Shown piece after piece: positions 1-7,615 of a DNA stretch of 64,000 nucleotides. Each line of letters starts with the position of its first letter. Positions within the stretch are counted from its first letter, which is position 1. A program made the translations under genes and the position numbers. The notes beneath the pieces are model-generated. The model was given only the letters and a program-made list of their open reading frames with translations, was not told the DNA's origin and ran no database searches. The DNA comes from CAZDYP01 sp964509505 (lineage in GTDB: Bacteria; Chloroflexota; Anaerolineae; JACRMK01): positions 1 through 64,000 of the forward strand of contig CAZDYP010000006.1 of NCBI GenBank assembly GCA_964509505.1. Direction: 5' to 3'.

Positions 1-1009
1 CGATACTCGTCAGGCTTCGCACCATCCCATCGGGCTCGCCAAGGGGTTCGCGTGCGGTCACTGCCATTGTCCACGACGACTCGACGTACTGGGCGAAGTG
101 CGGGCGCGTGGGCTGCGTCTCGATCCATTCTGCGACGCGCGCCGCTTCGATGCCCAAACGCTTGCCTACCCAACGCGCATCTTCTACACGGTTGCCATAA
201 TCGCGCACGGTGTCTTGATTGCCCGCCGCGCCTTGCAAGAACAAACACAATCCGCCGCTGATGCCTTCAACCGTGCGGCGCGTCGTGCCGGGGTAATCGG
301 GTGAGATGAGGCGATTGTCCCACGAAAGAATCGTGGGATGCGCTGCGTAGTTGACGAGGATGGCGATAGGCTCGCCTGTGGCGACCGCATCAATGCGGAT
401 GACGCCGACCTCATGATCCACGAAGCCCTCATCATGCGGCGCCATCAAAATCGGGCCCGCCTTTGGATCGAGCCGCGACGATTGCATCGCGGGATGTTCC
501 GTGTAGAGACGTTGCGCCGTCGCGTCTTTATCCGCCTTGGGCCACGGCATCCGCCGATTGCGATTCACCTTGCATTCACCCTTGCCGCCTGCGACGCGTG
601 CAGGTTGCATGGCGCGCTGCGCCGCGAATGCGGTGCCGGCAAGCTTTTCGGTGATGCTCGCCACATAAGGCTCGATCATCTCCGCGCCGTTGTCGAACCA
701 AGGCTTCGTGAGACTTGGACCCGAATGTGTATGTGTGGCGGAGAGGCGGATGTGTGTAGCTGGCACACCCGTCAGGTCTGTGATGCGTTGGCGCGCTTGC
801 GCGAGCCAATCGCCAAAGGGTGGATAGAGCAACTCCCATTCGGCGATGATGACTTCTTCGTTGCCGTCACTGGCTGCAAGTACCGTGCAGGTCAACGGCA
901 AGTCAACGCCTTCGGCGCGCTCATGCGCTTGTGCGCTCCAGTTGCCGTGCGCGATACCGACGGGCGGGGTGATGTCGCAACGCGCGACACCTGCTCGTAA
1001 TTGTGGCAT
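1..1009 (-). CDS. Neutral/alkaline ceramidase-like hydrolase (3' end outside window)
   Basis: Read on the minus strand from the ATG at 1009, the frame stays open to base 1, giving 336 codons; the C-terminus lies outside the window. The N-terminus has the family hallmark GVARCDITPPVG, followed by THTHSGPS (about residues 92-99) and NYAAHPTILS (about 217-226), where the family places its metal-binding histidines. Such proteins belong to the neutral/alkaline non-lysosomal ceramidase N-terminal-domain family. Many bacterial members have no proven ceramidase activity, so the substrate is unknown. No signal peptide is visible, which suggests a cytoplasmic enzyme. It lies downstream of the peptide transporter and the toxin remnant on the same strand. 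Fold assignment is fairly sure; specificity is not. Confidence 0.8.
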   Translation of the reverse strand, partial: MPQLRAGVARCDITPPVGIAHGNWSAQAHERAEGVDLPLTCTVLAASDGNEEVIIAEWELLYPPFGDWLAQARQRITDLTGVPATHIRLSATHTHSGPSLTKPWFDNGAEMIEPYVASITEKLAGTAFAAQRAMQPARVAGGKGECKVNRNRRMPWPKADKDATAQRLYTEHPAMQSSRLDPKAGPILMAPHDEGFVDHEVGVIRIDAVATGEPIAILVNYAAHPTILSWDNRLISPDYPGTTRRTVEGISGGLCLFLQGAAGNQDTVRDYGNRVEDARWVGKRLGIEAARVAEWIETQPTRPHFAQYVESSWTMAVTAREPLGEPDGMVRSLTSI

Positions 1010-1028
1010 ATCAGGCTCCGTATGTCGG

Positions 1029-1213
1029 TTACTCTTTTAACTTGGAGACAAGCTCGGGGAGATCACTATAAGCGTAAGGAGGTCTGCGGCGCAACACGAG
1101 CGCCTACTTGCCAAGCCATCAATCGCTCGGTTGACTTGTTGGCGCACGTTTCCCGGTAGCTGTTTGCGCGCGTCATGCACTTGAGGCTCAAGCAGCAAGT
1201 CGTAGTCGCTCAT
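1029..1213 (-). pseudogene. RelE/ParE-type toxin remnant with internal deletion and frameshift
   Basis: From the ATG at 1213 the reading gives MSDYDLLLEPQVHDARKQLP and then NVRQQVNRAIDGLAS, which is the N-terminal helix pair of a RelE-like mRNA interferase. The frame then becomes meaningless and ends at 1037. In another frame, from 1097 to the stop at 1029, the sequence reads VLRRRPPYAYSDLPELVSKL, which matches the C-terminal strand and tail of the same family (RRRPPYxY). About 58 codons remain of a usual 85-95, so roughly 30 central codons are lost together with the frame. No antitoxin gene is visible beside it. It is almost certainly inactive. Confidence 0.72.
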
Positions 1214-1328
1214 CGTTTATCCTTGTGGTTAGGGTTCGCCCCATTGCGCCGATTTTAAAATCTCAACAGCGCTCGTGTCTTCCTCCTGACCAATAGATAG
1301 GCAAAGTATAACACAAATGAATGGTTCG

Positions 1329-2213
1329 TCATTCTCTCAACCGCGGATCCAGCGCGTCGCGCAACCCATCGCCCAAAAAGTTGAAGCCTAAGACGGCGAC
1401 GACGATGGCGAGGCCGGGGAAGACGGCGACCCACGGCGCAGATTCCATAAATTTCCGTCCATTGCTCAACATCACACCCCACGATGGGTCGGGCGGTTGC
1501 GTCCCCAGTCCGAGAAAACTCAGCGCGGCTTCGGTGAGAATCGCCGTGGACATTTGCAAGGTCATCAGCACGATGATGGGCGCAATGATGTTCGGCAGGA
1601 TGTAGCGCCAGATGATGTGAACATCCGGCCCGCCGACGACGCGCGCCGCTTCGAGATACACCTCGTTCTTGACGGAAAGCACCGAGCCGCGCGTGACGCG
1701 CGCAAAGGCGGGCGCATAGGTGATGCCGATGGCGATCATGGCATTCGTGATGCTCGGTCCCAACAAGCCCGCGATGACGATGGCCAGCACCAGCGCGGGA
1801 ATGGCGAACATGATGTCCACGAAGCGCATCACGATATTATCGAATGTGCCGCCGATGTAACCTGCCAGCACGCCGACGGTGGTGCCGAGCGTAAAGGCAA
1901 TCGTGACGGCGATGATGCCCACTTGCAGCGAAATGCGGGCGCCATGCACGATCCGCGAAAATACGTCACGGCCCAATTCGTCGGTGCCAAGATAGTATTG
2001 ACCGCTTGGGGGCAAGAGGCGTTTGGCGTCTTGTGAGGTTGGTTTATAAGGTGAAATGAGGGGAGCGAAGCCCGCCACAAAAATCACAAACGCAATCACG
2101 ACCACGCCGATGGCGCCAATGCGATTGTGTCTCAAAAACTGGAGGGTTTGTTGGCGCACGGTGCGTGGGGGGCGTTCCACGAATTGAGGAGGTGAGACAG
2201 AGAGGTTGTTCAT
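1329..2213 (-). CDS. dppC: Peptide ABC transporter permease, DppC/OppC type
   Basis: This 294-residue inner-membrane permease belongs to the binding-protein-dependent transport family. A cytosolic N-terminus of about 30 residues is followed by a first membrane helix (33-53), the DppC-typical LGTDELGRDVFSR segment (75-87) and further helices at about 97-120, 132-152, 210-230 and 262-282. The EAA loop that contacts the ATPase is at 189-208 (EAARVVGG...YILP). It should pair with DppB, encoded 77 bp upstream, and with the binding lipoprotein upstream of that. No ATPase gene (DppD/DppF) is present in the window, so the importer must use one encoded elsewhere or beyond the left edge. Confidence 0.93.
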   Translation of the reverse strand: MNNLSVSPPQFVERPPRTVRQQTLQFLRHNRIGAIGVVVIAFVIFVAGFAPLISPYKPTSQDAKRLLPPSGQYYLGTDELGRDVFSRIVHGARISLQVGIIAVTIAFTLGTTVGVLAGYIGGTFDNIVMRFVDIMFAIPALVLAIVIAGLLGPSITNAMIAIGITYAPAFARVTRGSVLSVKNEVYLEAARVVGGPDVHIIWRYILPNIIAPIIVLMTLQMSTAILTEAALSFLGLGTQPPDPSWGVMLSNGRKFMESAPWVAVFPGLAIVVAVLGFNFLGDGLRDALDPRLRE

Positions 2214-2220
2214 GAAGTTG

Positions 2221-2294
2221 CTAGTCGTTAGTCGCTAATCGTTAGTCATTAGTCGCTAGCGATTAGTGACTAGCGACTAGCGACTAATGACTAA
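2221..2294. repeat. Heptamer array TTAGTCR and its inverted copy
   Basis: The gap between dppC and dppB consists of variants of the seven-base unit TTAGTCG or CTAGTCG (five copies, 2221-2255). After a short centre come the same units inverted (GACTAGC, GACTAAT) up to 2294. The whole block can fold into one long hairpin. The TAG stop codon of dppB lies inside it. This resembles the short tandemly repeated repetitive sequences known from cyanobacteria. Confidence 0.8.
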
Positions 2295-3241
2295 GAGTAT
2301 TTGATGCGTGGGTCGAGATAAGCGTACGTGAGATCCACCAACAAATTGACGCTGATGAAGATAGTCGCCAAAAAGAGCGAGGTGACTTGCACCATCGGAT
2401 AATCACGTCCAAGTATGCCCTGCACCAAATTCCAACCAACGCCCGGCAACCCAAAAATTTGCTCGATGATGACCGAACCGCCCATCAACGAGCCCATTTG
2501 GATGCCGATGACGGTGATGACGGGAATCAACGAATTTTTGAGCGCGTGTCCCATCACCACCCGCAACTCACGCAAGCCTTTGGCGCGCGCTGTGCGAATG
2601 TAATCTTGACGCAACACTTCGAGCATCGCTGCGCGCGCCATACGCATTTCGACCGCCATCAGTTGCACCGACAACGCGAGCGCGGGCAGAAACATTTGCT
2701 GAAGATTGCCAACCAAATCTTGCGTGGGCGGGATGAAGAAGACCGAAGGCACCCACTGAAAGAATACCGACGTCATTAGCAGGAACATAGTCGCCAACCA
2801 AAAGTTGGGAAACGCTAATCCGATCAAGCCCGCAATGCGCACCCAGAAGTCTGTGTGGCTGTTGCGCTTCACGGCGGAAATGACGCCCAACGGCACAGCG
2901 ACGATGACGGACATCGTGATGGCGAGGAGCGCGAGTTCGACGGTGATGGGCAAACCTTGTAACAACGATTTGGCAATGGGTTCGCGCGTATAAAGCGATT
3001 TGCCCAAATCGCCTGTCAGCAGCTCGCCAACCCATCGAATGTATTGCACGGGAATCGGTTGATCGAGACCATACTTGCGGCGCAGCTCGGCTTTCGCTTC
3101 GGGGGTGTAGGTTGGGTCTGCGCCGACGAGCGCATCCACGACATCGGCGGGCATCAATCGCACCATCAAGAAGATGAGCAGCGACATGCCGATGAGCGTC
3201 GGGATGAGGAGAAACAGACGGCGGAGGAGGTATTTGCTCAT
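2291..3241 (-). CDS. dppB: Peptide ABC transporter permease, DppB/OppB type
   Basis: A 316-residue permease starting MSKYLLRRLF. Earlier in-frame codons (to 3268) lie in a tandem repeat and lack family resemblance, so 3241 is the preferred start. It has the DppB layout: an N-terminal membrane helix (about 10-28), a long external loop with PADVVDALVGADP and the LRRKYGLDQPIPVQY segment, then a core of five helices. The EAA loop is recognisable at ARAKGLRELRVVMGHALKNS. The C-terminus YAYLDPRIKYS is typical of the family. The stop codon is provided by the heptamer array. It forms the membrane channel together with DppC. Confidence 0.93.
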   Translation of the reverse strand: MSKYLLRRLFLLIPTLIGMSLLIFLMVRLMPADVVDALVGADPTYTPEAKAELRRKYGLDQPIPVQYIRWVGELLTGDLGKSLYTREPIAKSLLQGLPITVELALLAITMSVIVAVPLGVISAVKRNSHTDFWVRIAGLIGLAFPNFWLATMFLLMTSVFFQWVPSVFFIPPTQDLVGNLQQMFLPALALSVQLMAVEMRMARAAMLEVLRQDYIRTARAKGLRELRVVMGHALKNSLIPVITVIGIQMGSLMGGSVIIEQIFGLPGVGWNLVQGILGRDYPMVQVTSLFLATIFISVNLLVDLTYAYLDPRIKYS

Positions 3242-3257
3242 GAATTGTGTCACGGGT

Positions 3258-3320
3258 TCAAGTGTCAAGTGTCAAGTGGGTTGAACGACATGACACTTGA
3301 CACTTTGACACTTGACACTC
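3258..3320. repeat. Heptamer array TCAAGTG with inverted copies
   Basis: Three TCAAGTG units are followed by a spacer and then by CACTTGA units on the same strand, so the block is an imperfect long palindrome. It fills the space between the binding-protein gene and dppB. In RNA it could act as a hairpin that separates expression of the abundant binding protein from the permeases. A related block lies at 23401-23469. Confidence 0.75.
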
Positions 3321-3324
3321 GTTT

Positions 3325-5004
3325 TTAGCCTGCGGGATCAAGCCACGTTTCACGCAAGCCTGTATGGAAATCATTGAACGCGACGTACATATCTTTGACC
3401 TGCTTACGAATGACGTGGAACTTGAACGGCTGCACAGTGGTGAAGTGTGGATATTCGTCAAGCGCGATTTCCTGAATGCGGCGCGCGAGTTGCTTGCGTT
3501 TGGCGACATCCAGCTCGACGACCAATTGATCATACGCTTTGATGGCTTCGTTGTTCTTCCAACCATCGCCCTTGTTGAACCAAATCGAAGCCGCGCCAGT
3601 GGTAGGGCGTCCATATTCGTTGATGTAGCCCGAAACGTCGTGACGCATGCCGCGCCCCGTCGAGCAGAAGTCGAAGGTGCCGTCGCCGTTGCGTTTAGCG
3701 AAGGGTGCGATCTCTTCGGGCACCACTTTGACTTCGATACCAATCTTCTTCAGTTGCTCTTTCACGATTTCGGCAATCTGCGTGTATTCGACGGGGATGC
3801 TGATGGAATACAACGTGATCTCGAACCCATTGCTGAAGCCCGCCTCCGCCATCAACTTCTTCGCGCCATCCAAATCATATTTGTAGTAGTTTGCAGCGAG
3901 CTCTTCGGGCTTGATGAACCAGTCGCCATAGCCGGGCGGCACGGGGCCTGACAGCATCCCATCGCCGCCATACACCTTTTCGAGAATCTCTTGGCGATTG
4001 ATGGCTTTGTTCATTGCTTGGCGCACCGGCTTCTTGTTCCACGGCTTGCCGTCGCCTTTGATCGTCAGTTGCAATTGACGTGGCGCGGAGAACAAACCCT
4101 TGAGGATGATGAGATTGGGGTCTTTGATGGCGCGCGCGGTGTCGGCGCTGACGGTGCAACCATCAATTTGCCCAGCGCGCAAAGCAGCTAGCGTCGCATT
4201 TTCATCGGGCAAAACTTTCAGAACGAGTTCGTCGAGATACGGCAAATCTTTTTTCCAAAAGTCTTTGTTCTTCGTATAGACGACGCGGTCTTTGGCGACG
4301 TACTCGACCAACTTGAAAGGTCCTGTGCCGATGCCGGTCGTCACCAGATTCGCTTTGGCATATTGATCTTTGGGGATGATGGCGCTGTAACGCGACCACG
4401 CGAGATAGCCAATCACCGTCGGATCCGCGCCCTTCATGTTGAACTTCACGGTGTACTTGTCCACCACATCCACGCCAGTGATGCTTGGATATTGCGCAAT
4501 CTTGATGCCGGGTTCAGGTGGGTTCGCTTGCATTTCGATGGAGTACTTCACGTCCTCAGCGGTCACTTCTTGACCATTGTGGAACTTCACGCCTTGTCGC
4601 AAGTTCCAGATCCACGTCTTGTCGTCGGGCGTGGACCATTTTTCGGCGAGGGCTGGCTTTACGTTGAGGTCTTTGTCCCACTCGACGAGCGAATCGTACA
4701 TGAACTCTTTGCCCCAATGATTCGCTGTGGGAATCGCGCCAAAGGGGACAAGGTTGACGGGGTCTTGGTTGATTGCCCATGTGATTTTGCCGCCCGACTT
4801 GGGCTTGACGACGGCGGGCGCCGTCGTGGGCGCTGGCACGGCAGCGCCGGGTGCAGTGGTCGGTGCACTCGAAGGCGCTTGCGTTGCTGCGGGACCGCAC
4901 GCTGCGACGATAGCGCTTGCCACCGTTGCGCCACCGACGAGAGTGACGCTTCGCAAAAATTGACGCCGTGACATATTTAGTTTTTCTTGCTGCTGCTGAT
5001 TCAT
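3325..5004 (-). CDS. Extracellular peptide-binding lipoprotein of ABC transporter (SBP family 5)
   Basis: This 559-residue solute-binding protein captures peptides outside the membrane and delivers them to DppB/DppC. The ATG at 5004 is chosen because AAAGGAGGAG stands six bases upstream. The N-terminus MSRRQFLRS (residues 11-19) is a twin-arginine signal, followed by a hydrophobic stretch and a lipobox ending at Cys36 (IVAAC), so the protein is probably Tat-exported and lipid-anchored. A Pro/Ala/Thr-rich linker (about 37-70) precedes the binding domain, with WSTPDDKTWIWNLRQGVKFH and DGTFDFCSTG in family-typical places. It is the first gene of the transporter cluster on this strand. The peptide class it binds cannot be read from the sequence. 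Confidence 0.93.
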   Translation of the reverse strand: MNQQQQEKLNMSRRQFLRSVTLVGGATVASAIVAACGPAATQAPSSAPTTAPGAAVPAPTTAPAVVKPKSGGKITWAINQDPVNLVPFGAIPTANHWGKEFMYDSLVEWDKDLNVKPALAEKWSTPDDKTWIWNLRQGVKFHNGQEVTAEDVKYSIEMQANPPEPGIKIAQYPSITGVDVVDKYTVKFNMKGADPTVIGYLAWSRYSAIIPKDQYAKANLVTTGIGTGPFKLVEYVAKDRVVYTKNKDFWKKDLPYLDELVLKVLPDENATLAALRAGQIDGCTVSADTARAIKDPNLIILKGLFSAPRQLQLTIKGDGKPWNKKPVRQAMNKAINRQEILEKVYGGDGMLSGPVPPGYGDWFIKPEELAANYYKYDLDGAKKLMAEAGFSNGFEITLYSISIPVEYTQIAEIVKEQLKKIGIEVKVVPEEIAPFAKRNGDGTFDFCSTGRGMRHDVSGYINEYGRPTTGAASIWFNKGDGWKNNEAIKAYDQLVVELDVAKRKQLARRIQEIALDEYPHFTTVQPFKFHVIRKQVKDMYVAFNDFHTGLRETWLDPAG

Positions 5005-5033
5005 CTTCTCCTCCTTTAGAGAGAAAGCATGAG

Positions 5034-5062
5034 GTAACGCGGCGCAACTCAAATCGCGTTAC
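5034..5062. promoter_or_regulatory. Inverted repeat upstream of the binding-protein gene
   Basis: GTAACGCG (5034-5041) and CGCGTTAC (5055-5062) form a perfect eight-base inverted repeat with a 13-base centre, 30 bases before the start codon at 5004. It could be a repressor site or a 5' UTR hairpin. The rest of the 5063-5211 gap has a TTGACA on the minus strand (5136-5141) but no convincing -10 at the right distance. Confidence 0.4.
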
Positions 5063-5211
5063 GGTTATTCGCCGACAAACAAAAAGTGTGGTCAGGTGAT
5101 TTTCATTTCTTCACTAGCCGCAGCATCCAAAAAGTTGTCAAAGTTATTGCCCAGGTGTTGGCAGCCCAGGCGTCTTTCTCCATGACTATGCGACCAATTG
5201 ACCATACGACT

Positions 5212-6339
5212 TTATTTGTCCATCCGATACTTCTCTACCACCTCCATGTTCAACTTGACACCCAACCCCGGCGCTTGCGGAATCGTCGCCACACCATCGT
5301 TCAGCGTCGTCGCTACGTTCGCGAGCTCGCGGCGCAACGGCGATTCACTCACGGTGTATTCTGCGAAGGGGATGTCGGGCGTGATAGCCGCCAGGTGCAA
5401 CGTCGCCGCGACGAGGATGCCCGACTTCCACGCATGGAATACACACAGCTTGTAATGTTGCTGCGCCATCAACATGATGCGCTTACATTCGGTGAAGCCA
5501 GCCGCGCGCGACACGTCGGGTTGAATCACATCTACTTCGCCGTGCGTGATGAGCGCCTCGAACGCTTTGAGCGAACAATCCTGCTCGCCCGTCGCTATCC
5601 GCATATCGCCGTTTGCCGCGCGCGAGAGTTGGCGATAACCGTCAAGGTCATCGCCTTCGAGCGCTTCTTCAAGCCAGAACGGTTTGTAGGGTTTGAAGGC
5701 GCGCACCCGTTGAATCGCCTCGCGCGCCTTGAATGGGCAACCGGCGTCAATTAGCAAATCGGTATCGTCGCCTACTGCGCGCCGCGCCGTCTCGACTAAT
5801 TTTACGTCGCCTGTGAGACTACGCCCCATCGGGCCCCAGCCAAACTTCACCGCCGTAAAGCCTTGCGACACATACTTCTGCCCCACCGCGGCCATTTCGC
5901 CGGGGTCTTCGGTGAACAAGGCGCTGGCATACACACGCACACGATCACGATAGGCCGCGCCGAGCAACGCATGGATGGGCTTGCCCAACGCTTGCCCAAC
6001 GATGTCCCAGAGCGCGATGTCAACAGCGGCAATGGCGGATTGCGCCACGCCGTTACGCCCAAGCCAGAGCGTCGCTGTTTGCATCTCCTGCCACAGTTGT
6101 TCGACGTGGAATGGGTCACGTCCAATCAATACTTCACGCAGCCCACGCTGACGCGGCCACGACGACCATGCTTCGACAATGGCTTTCACGGCGAGTGGCG
6201 ACGAATCGGCTTCGCCGACGCCCACGATGCCTTCGTCGGTATGCACGCGCACGATGACGTCGTCTTGAATGCCATCGGCGATGTGGATATTGTGTTGCGG
6301 AATGCGGAGGGGAATAGCCTCGACCTTTGTGATTTTCAT
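5212..6339 (-). CDS. Mandelate racemase/muconate lactonizing enzyme family (enolase superfamily)
   Basis: A 375-residue protein with the enolase-superfamily capping domain (1-125) and barrel domain. The likely catalytic Lys165 lies in AVKFGWG. Metal ligands are Asp198 (LLIDAG), Glu224 or Glu225 (FWLEEAL) and Glu252 (ATGEQD). Asp275 (QPDVSRAAG) and His302 (FHAWKSGI) form the Asp-His dyad of the mandelate racemase subgroup. Such enzymes abstract a proton alpha to a carboxylate; many are sugar-acid dehydratases, others epimerases. The second lysine of the usual KxK pair is not seen, so a dehydratase using the histidine is more likely than a two-base racemase. It is divergent from the GntR gene, which may regulate it. 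Confidence 0.88.
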   Translation of the reverse strand: MKITKVEAIPLRIPQHNIHIADGIQDDVIVRVHTDEGIVGVGEADSSPLAVKAIVEAWSSWPRQRGLREVLIGRDPFHVEQLWQEMQTATLWLGRNGVAQSAIAAVDIALWDIVGQALGKPIHALLGAAYRDRVRVYASALFTEDPGEMAAVGQKYVSQGFTAVKFGWGPMGRSLTGDVKLVETARRAVGDDTDLLIDAGCPFKAREAIQRVRAFKPYKPFWLEEALEGDDLDGYRQLSRAANGDMRIATGEQDCSLKAFEALITHGEVDVIQPDVSRAAGFTECKRIMLMAQQHYKLCVFHAWKSGILVAATLHLAAITPDIPFAEYTVSESPLRRELANVATTLNDGVATIPQAPGLGVKLNMEVVEKYRMDK

Positions 6340-6373
6340 GGAATCCTGTGAGATCCTAAAGTGCGTCTCAAAA

Positions 6374-6457
6374 TGTCATTGCGAGCGAAGCGAAGCAATC
6401 TCCGTGTGCTGTGAGAAGGGGGTTGCTTCGTCGCAAACAACGCTCCTCGCAACGACA
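6374..6457. repeat. Dispersed imperfect palindrome TGTCATTGCGAG...CTCGCAACGACA
   Basis: The ends TGTCATTGCGAG and CTCGCAACGACA are inverted copies with one mismatch, and the interior holds GAAGCGAAGCAATC and its partner GGTTGCTTCGTCGC. This is a widespread kind of bacterial intergenic palindrome. It lies in the divergent region between the enolase-family gene and the GntR gene. A related end (CTCGCAATGACA) is seen again near 14382-14393. Confidence 0.75.
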
Positions 6458-6526
6458 GTTAAGACAATCTCCGAGTCGCTTGAAAGTGGCACACTTATAC
6501 AAAAATACCGTGTGCTTGTCAAAAGC

Positions 6527-6637
6527 TTGTCTGACGAACAATTGACGCACGCTGACGATTTTGCTATGATTGCGCCCCCAAATTGTGTGTTTGTCTGAGT
6601 GATAATGAAACCTTCTCGCAAATTGTCCGTCAGACAA
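6527..6637. promoter_or_regulatory. Three TTGTCTGA motifs, candidate GntR operators
   Basis: TTGTCTGACG occurs at 6527-6536, TTGTCTGAGT at 6591-6600, and the inverted copy CGTCAGACAA at 6628-6637. The first is just upstream of the promoter; the other two flank and enter the start of the regulator gene. The spacing suits autoregulation by the adjacent GntR protein. The assignment is by pattern only. Confidence 0.5.
6542..6570 (+). promoter_or_regulatory. Sigma70-type promoter of the GntR gene
   Basis: TTGACG (6542-6547) and TATGAT (6565-6570) are separated by 17 bases. Transcription should begin near 6577, giving a very short leader before the start codon at 6599 or 6605. There is no evident Shine-Dalgarno sequence. 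Confidence 0.65.
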
Positions 6638-7564
6638 AAAGCTATCAAATTGGCGACGGCCACCGACATCGAGCAGATGCTTGAGCAGCGCATCCGCACA
6701 GGCGCGTATGCTGAAGGCGAACGCTTGCCCACTGTGCGTGAGTTGGCTGACGAGCTGCGCGTGAACAAAAACACCGTCGCGCGCGCGTATCAGTCGCTGG
6801 AGCGACGCGGCTATTTGGAGCTGGCGCGTGGGCGCGGCGCATTCGTGCGCCAACGCGAGCCGACACTCGGCGTCGCCGACAGTCGGTGGTTGGCGCGACT
6901 TGACCAGTTGTTGACGGATGCACAGCGTCACGCATTGAGCCGCGAGGTCGTGCAACACGAGCTCGCACGCTGTCTGGAGCGTGTCTATGGACGCAGCGGT
7001 TTGCGCGTCGCCTTCATCGAATGCAATGCGCCCGACATCGAAGCGATGAGCGAAGCGTTGCGCGAAGCCGTGAAGCATCCGCTCAAAGGGGTAATGCTCT
7101 CCGATGCGCTCAGGCGTCCAAAGGAACTGGCGGAACAATTCGACCTCATCGTGACCACTTTCTATCACCTGAGCGAAGTCAGTCAAGCGTTGGGCGCGAA
7201 CTACAAGGAAAAAATCATCGGCGTTCACGCCATGCCGAGGCACGATGCGTTGCTCAAAATTGCGCGCTTGCACGCGCAAGTCATTGGCCTCGTCTGTGAT
7301 CGCTCTAGCACGATTGACAACCTCAAGCACATCATCCATACCTATCACCCCACTGCGACCATCATGCCCACGCTGATTGATGACAAAGCGCAATTGAAGT
7401 CGTTGCTCAAAAAAGCCGATGCGATTGTCGTCACTCGCTCATGCCATGAACGATTGATGACGCTCAAACCCAACATTCCCGTCATTATGGTCATCTTCGA
7501 AATTGATCAACAGTCGGTGGATTTTCTCAGGACGAAGATTGGGGAGCAAAGCAAGGACGAGTAA
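6605..7564 (+). CDS. GntR-family transcriptional regulator
   Basis: About 319 residues. The ATG at 6605 is chosen; a GTG at 6599 in frame is an alternative. Residues about 15-85 are a GntR winged helix (LEQRIRTGAYAEGERLPTVR, then NKNTVARAYQSLERRGYL and GAFV), with the short-spaced form seen in YtrA-type proteins. The C-terminal part is not FCD or UTRA. It contains alternating hydrophobic strands (DLIVTTFYHLSEV, QVIGLVCD, ADAIVVTRSC) suggesting a Rossmann-like or binding-protein-like effector domain, with no ligand recognisable. It precedes hyuB by 51 bp and is divergent from the enolase-family gene, so it probably controls one or both. Candidate operators overlap its promoter. Confidence 0.82.
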   Translation: MKPSRKLSVRQKAIKLATATDIEQMLEQRIRTGAYAEGERLPTVRELADELRVNKNTVARAYQSLERRGYLELARGRGAFVRQREPTLGVADSRWLARLDQLLTDAQRHALSREVVQHELARCLERVYGRSGLRVAFIECNAPDIEAMSEALREAVKHPLKGVMLSDALRRPKELAEQFDLIVTTFYHLSEVSQALGANYKEKIIGVHAMPRHDALLKIARLHAQVIGLVCDRSSTIDNLKHIIHTYHPTATIMPTLIDDKAQLKSLLKKADAIVVTRSCHERLMTLKPNIPVIMVIFEIDQQSVDFLRTKIGEQSKDE

Positions 7565-7615
7565 ACGCGGTAACTCATTTCAGCGTTTACCCATTGACTC
7601 ATTTACCGCAAGCCT

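Noticed and set aside
338..1000. A long plus-strand frame of 220 codons
   Set aside because: The minus strand in the same interval encodes a ceramidase-family protein with clear motifs; the plus frame has an arginine-rich random composition.
1497..2036. A plus-strand frame of 179 codons opposite dppC
   Set aside because: It is a shadow of the permease gene, rich in Asp, Arg and His as expected from the antisense of a membrane protein.
6374..6457. A possible insertion sequence end
   Set aside because: No transposase and no target-site duplication; it is a short dispersed palindrome.
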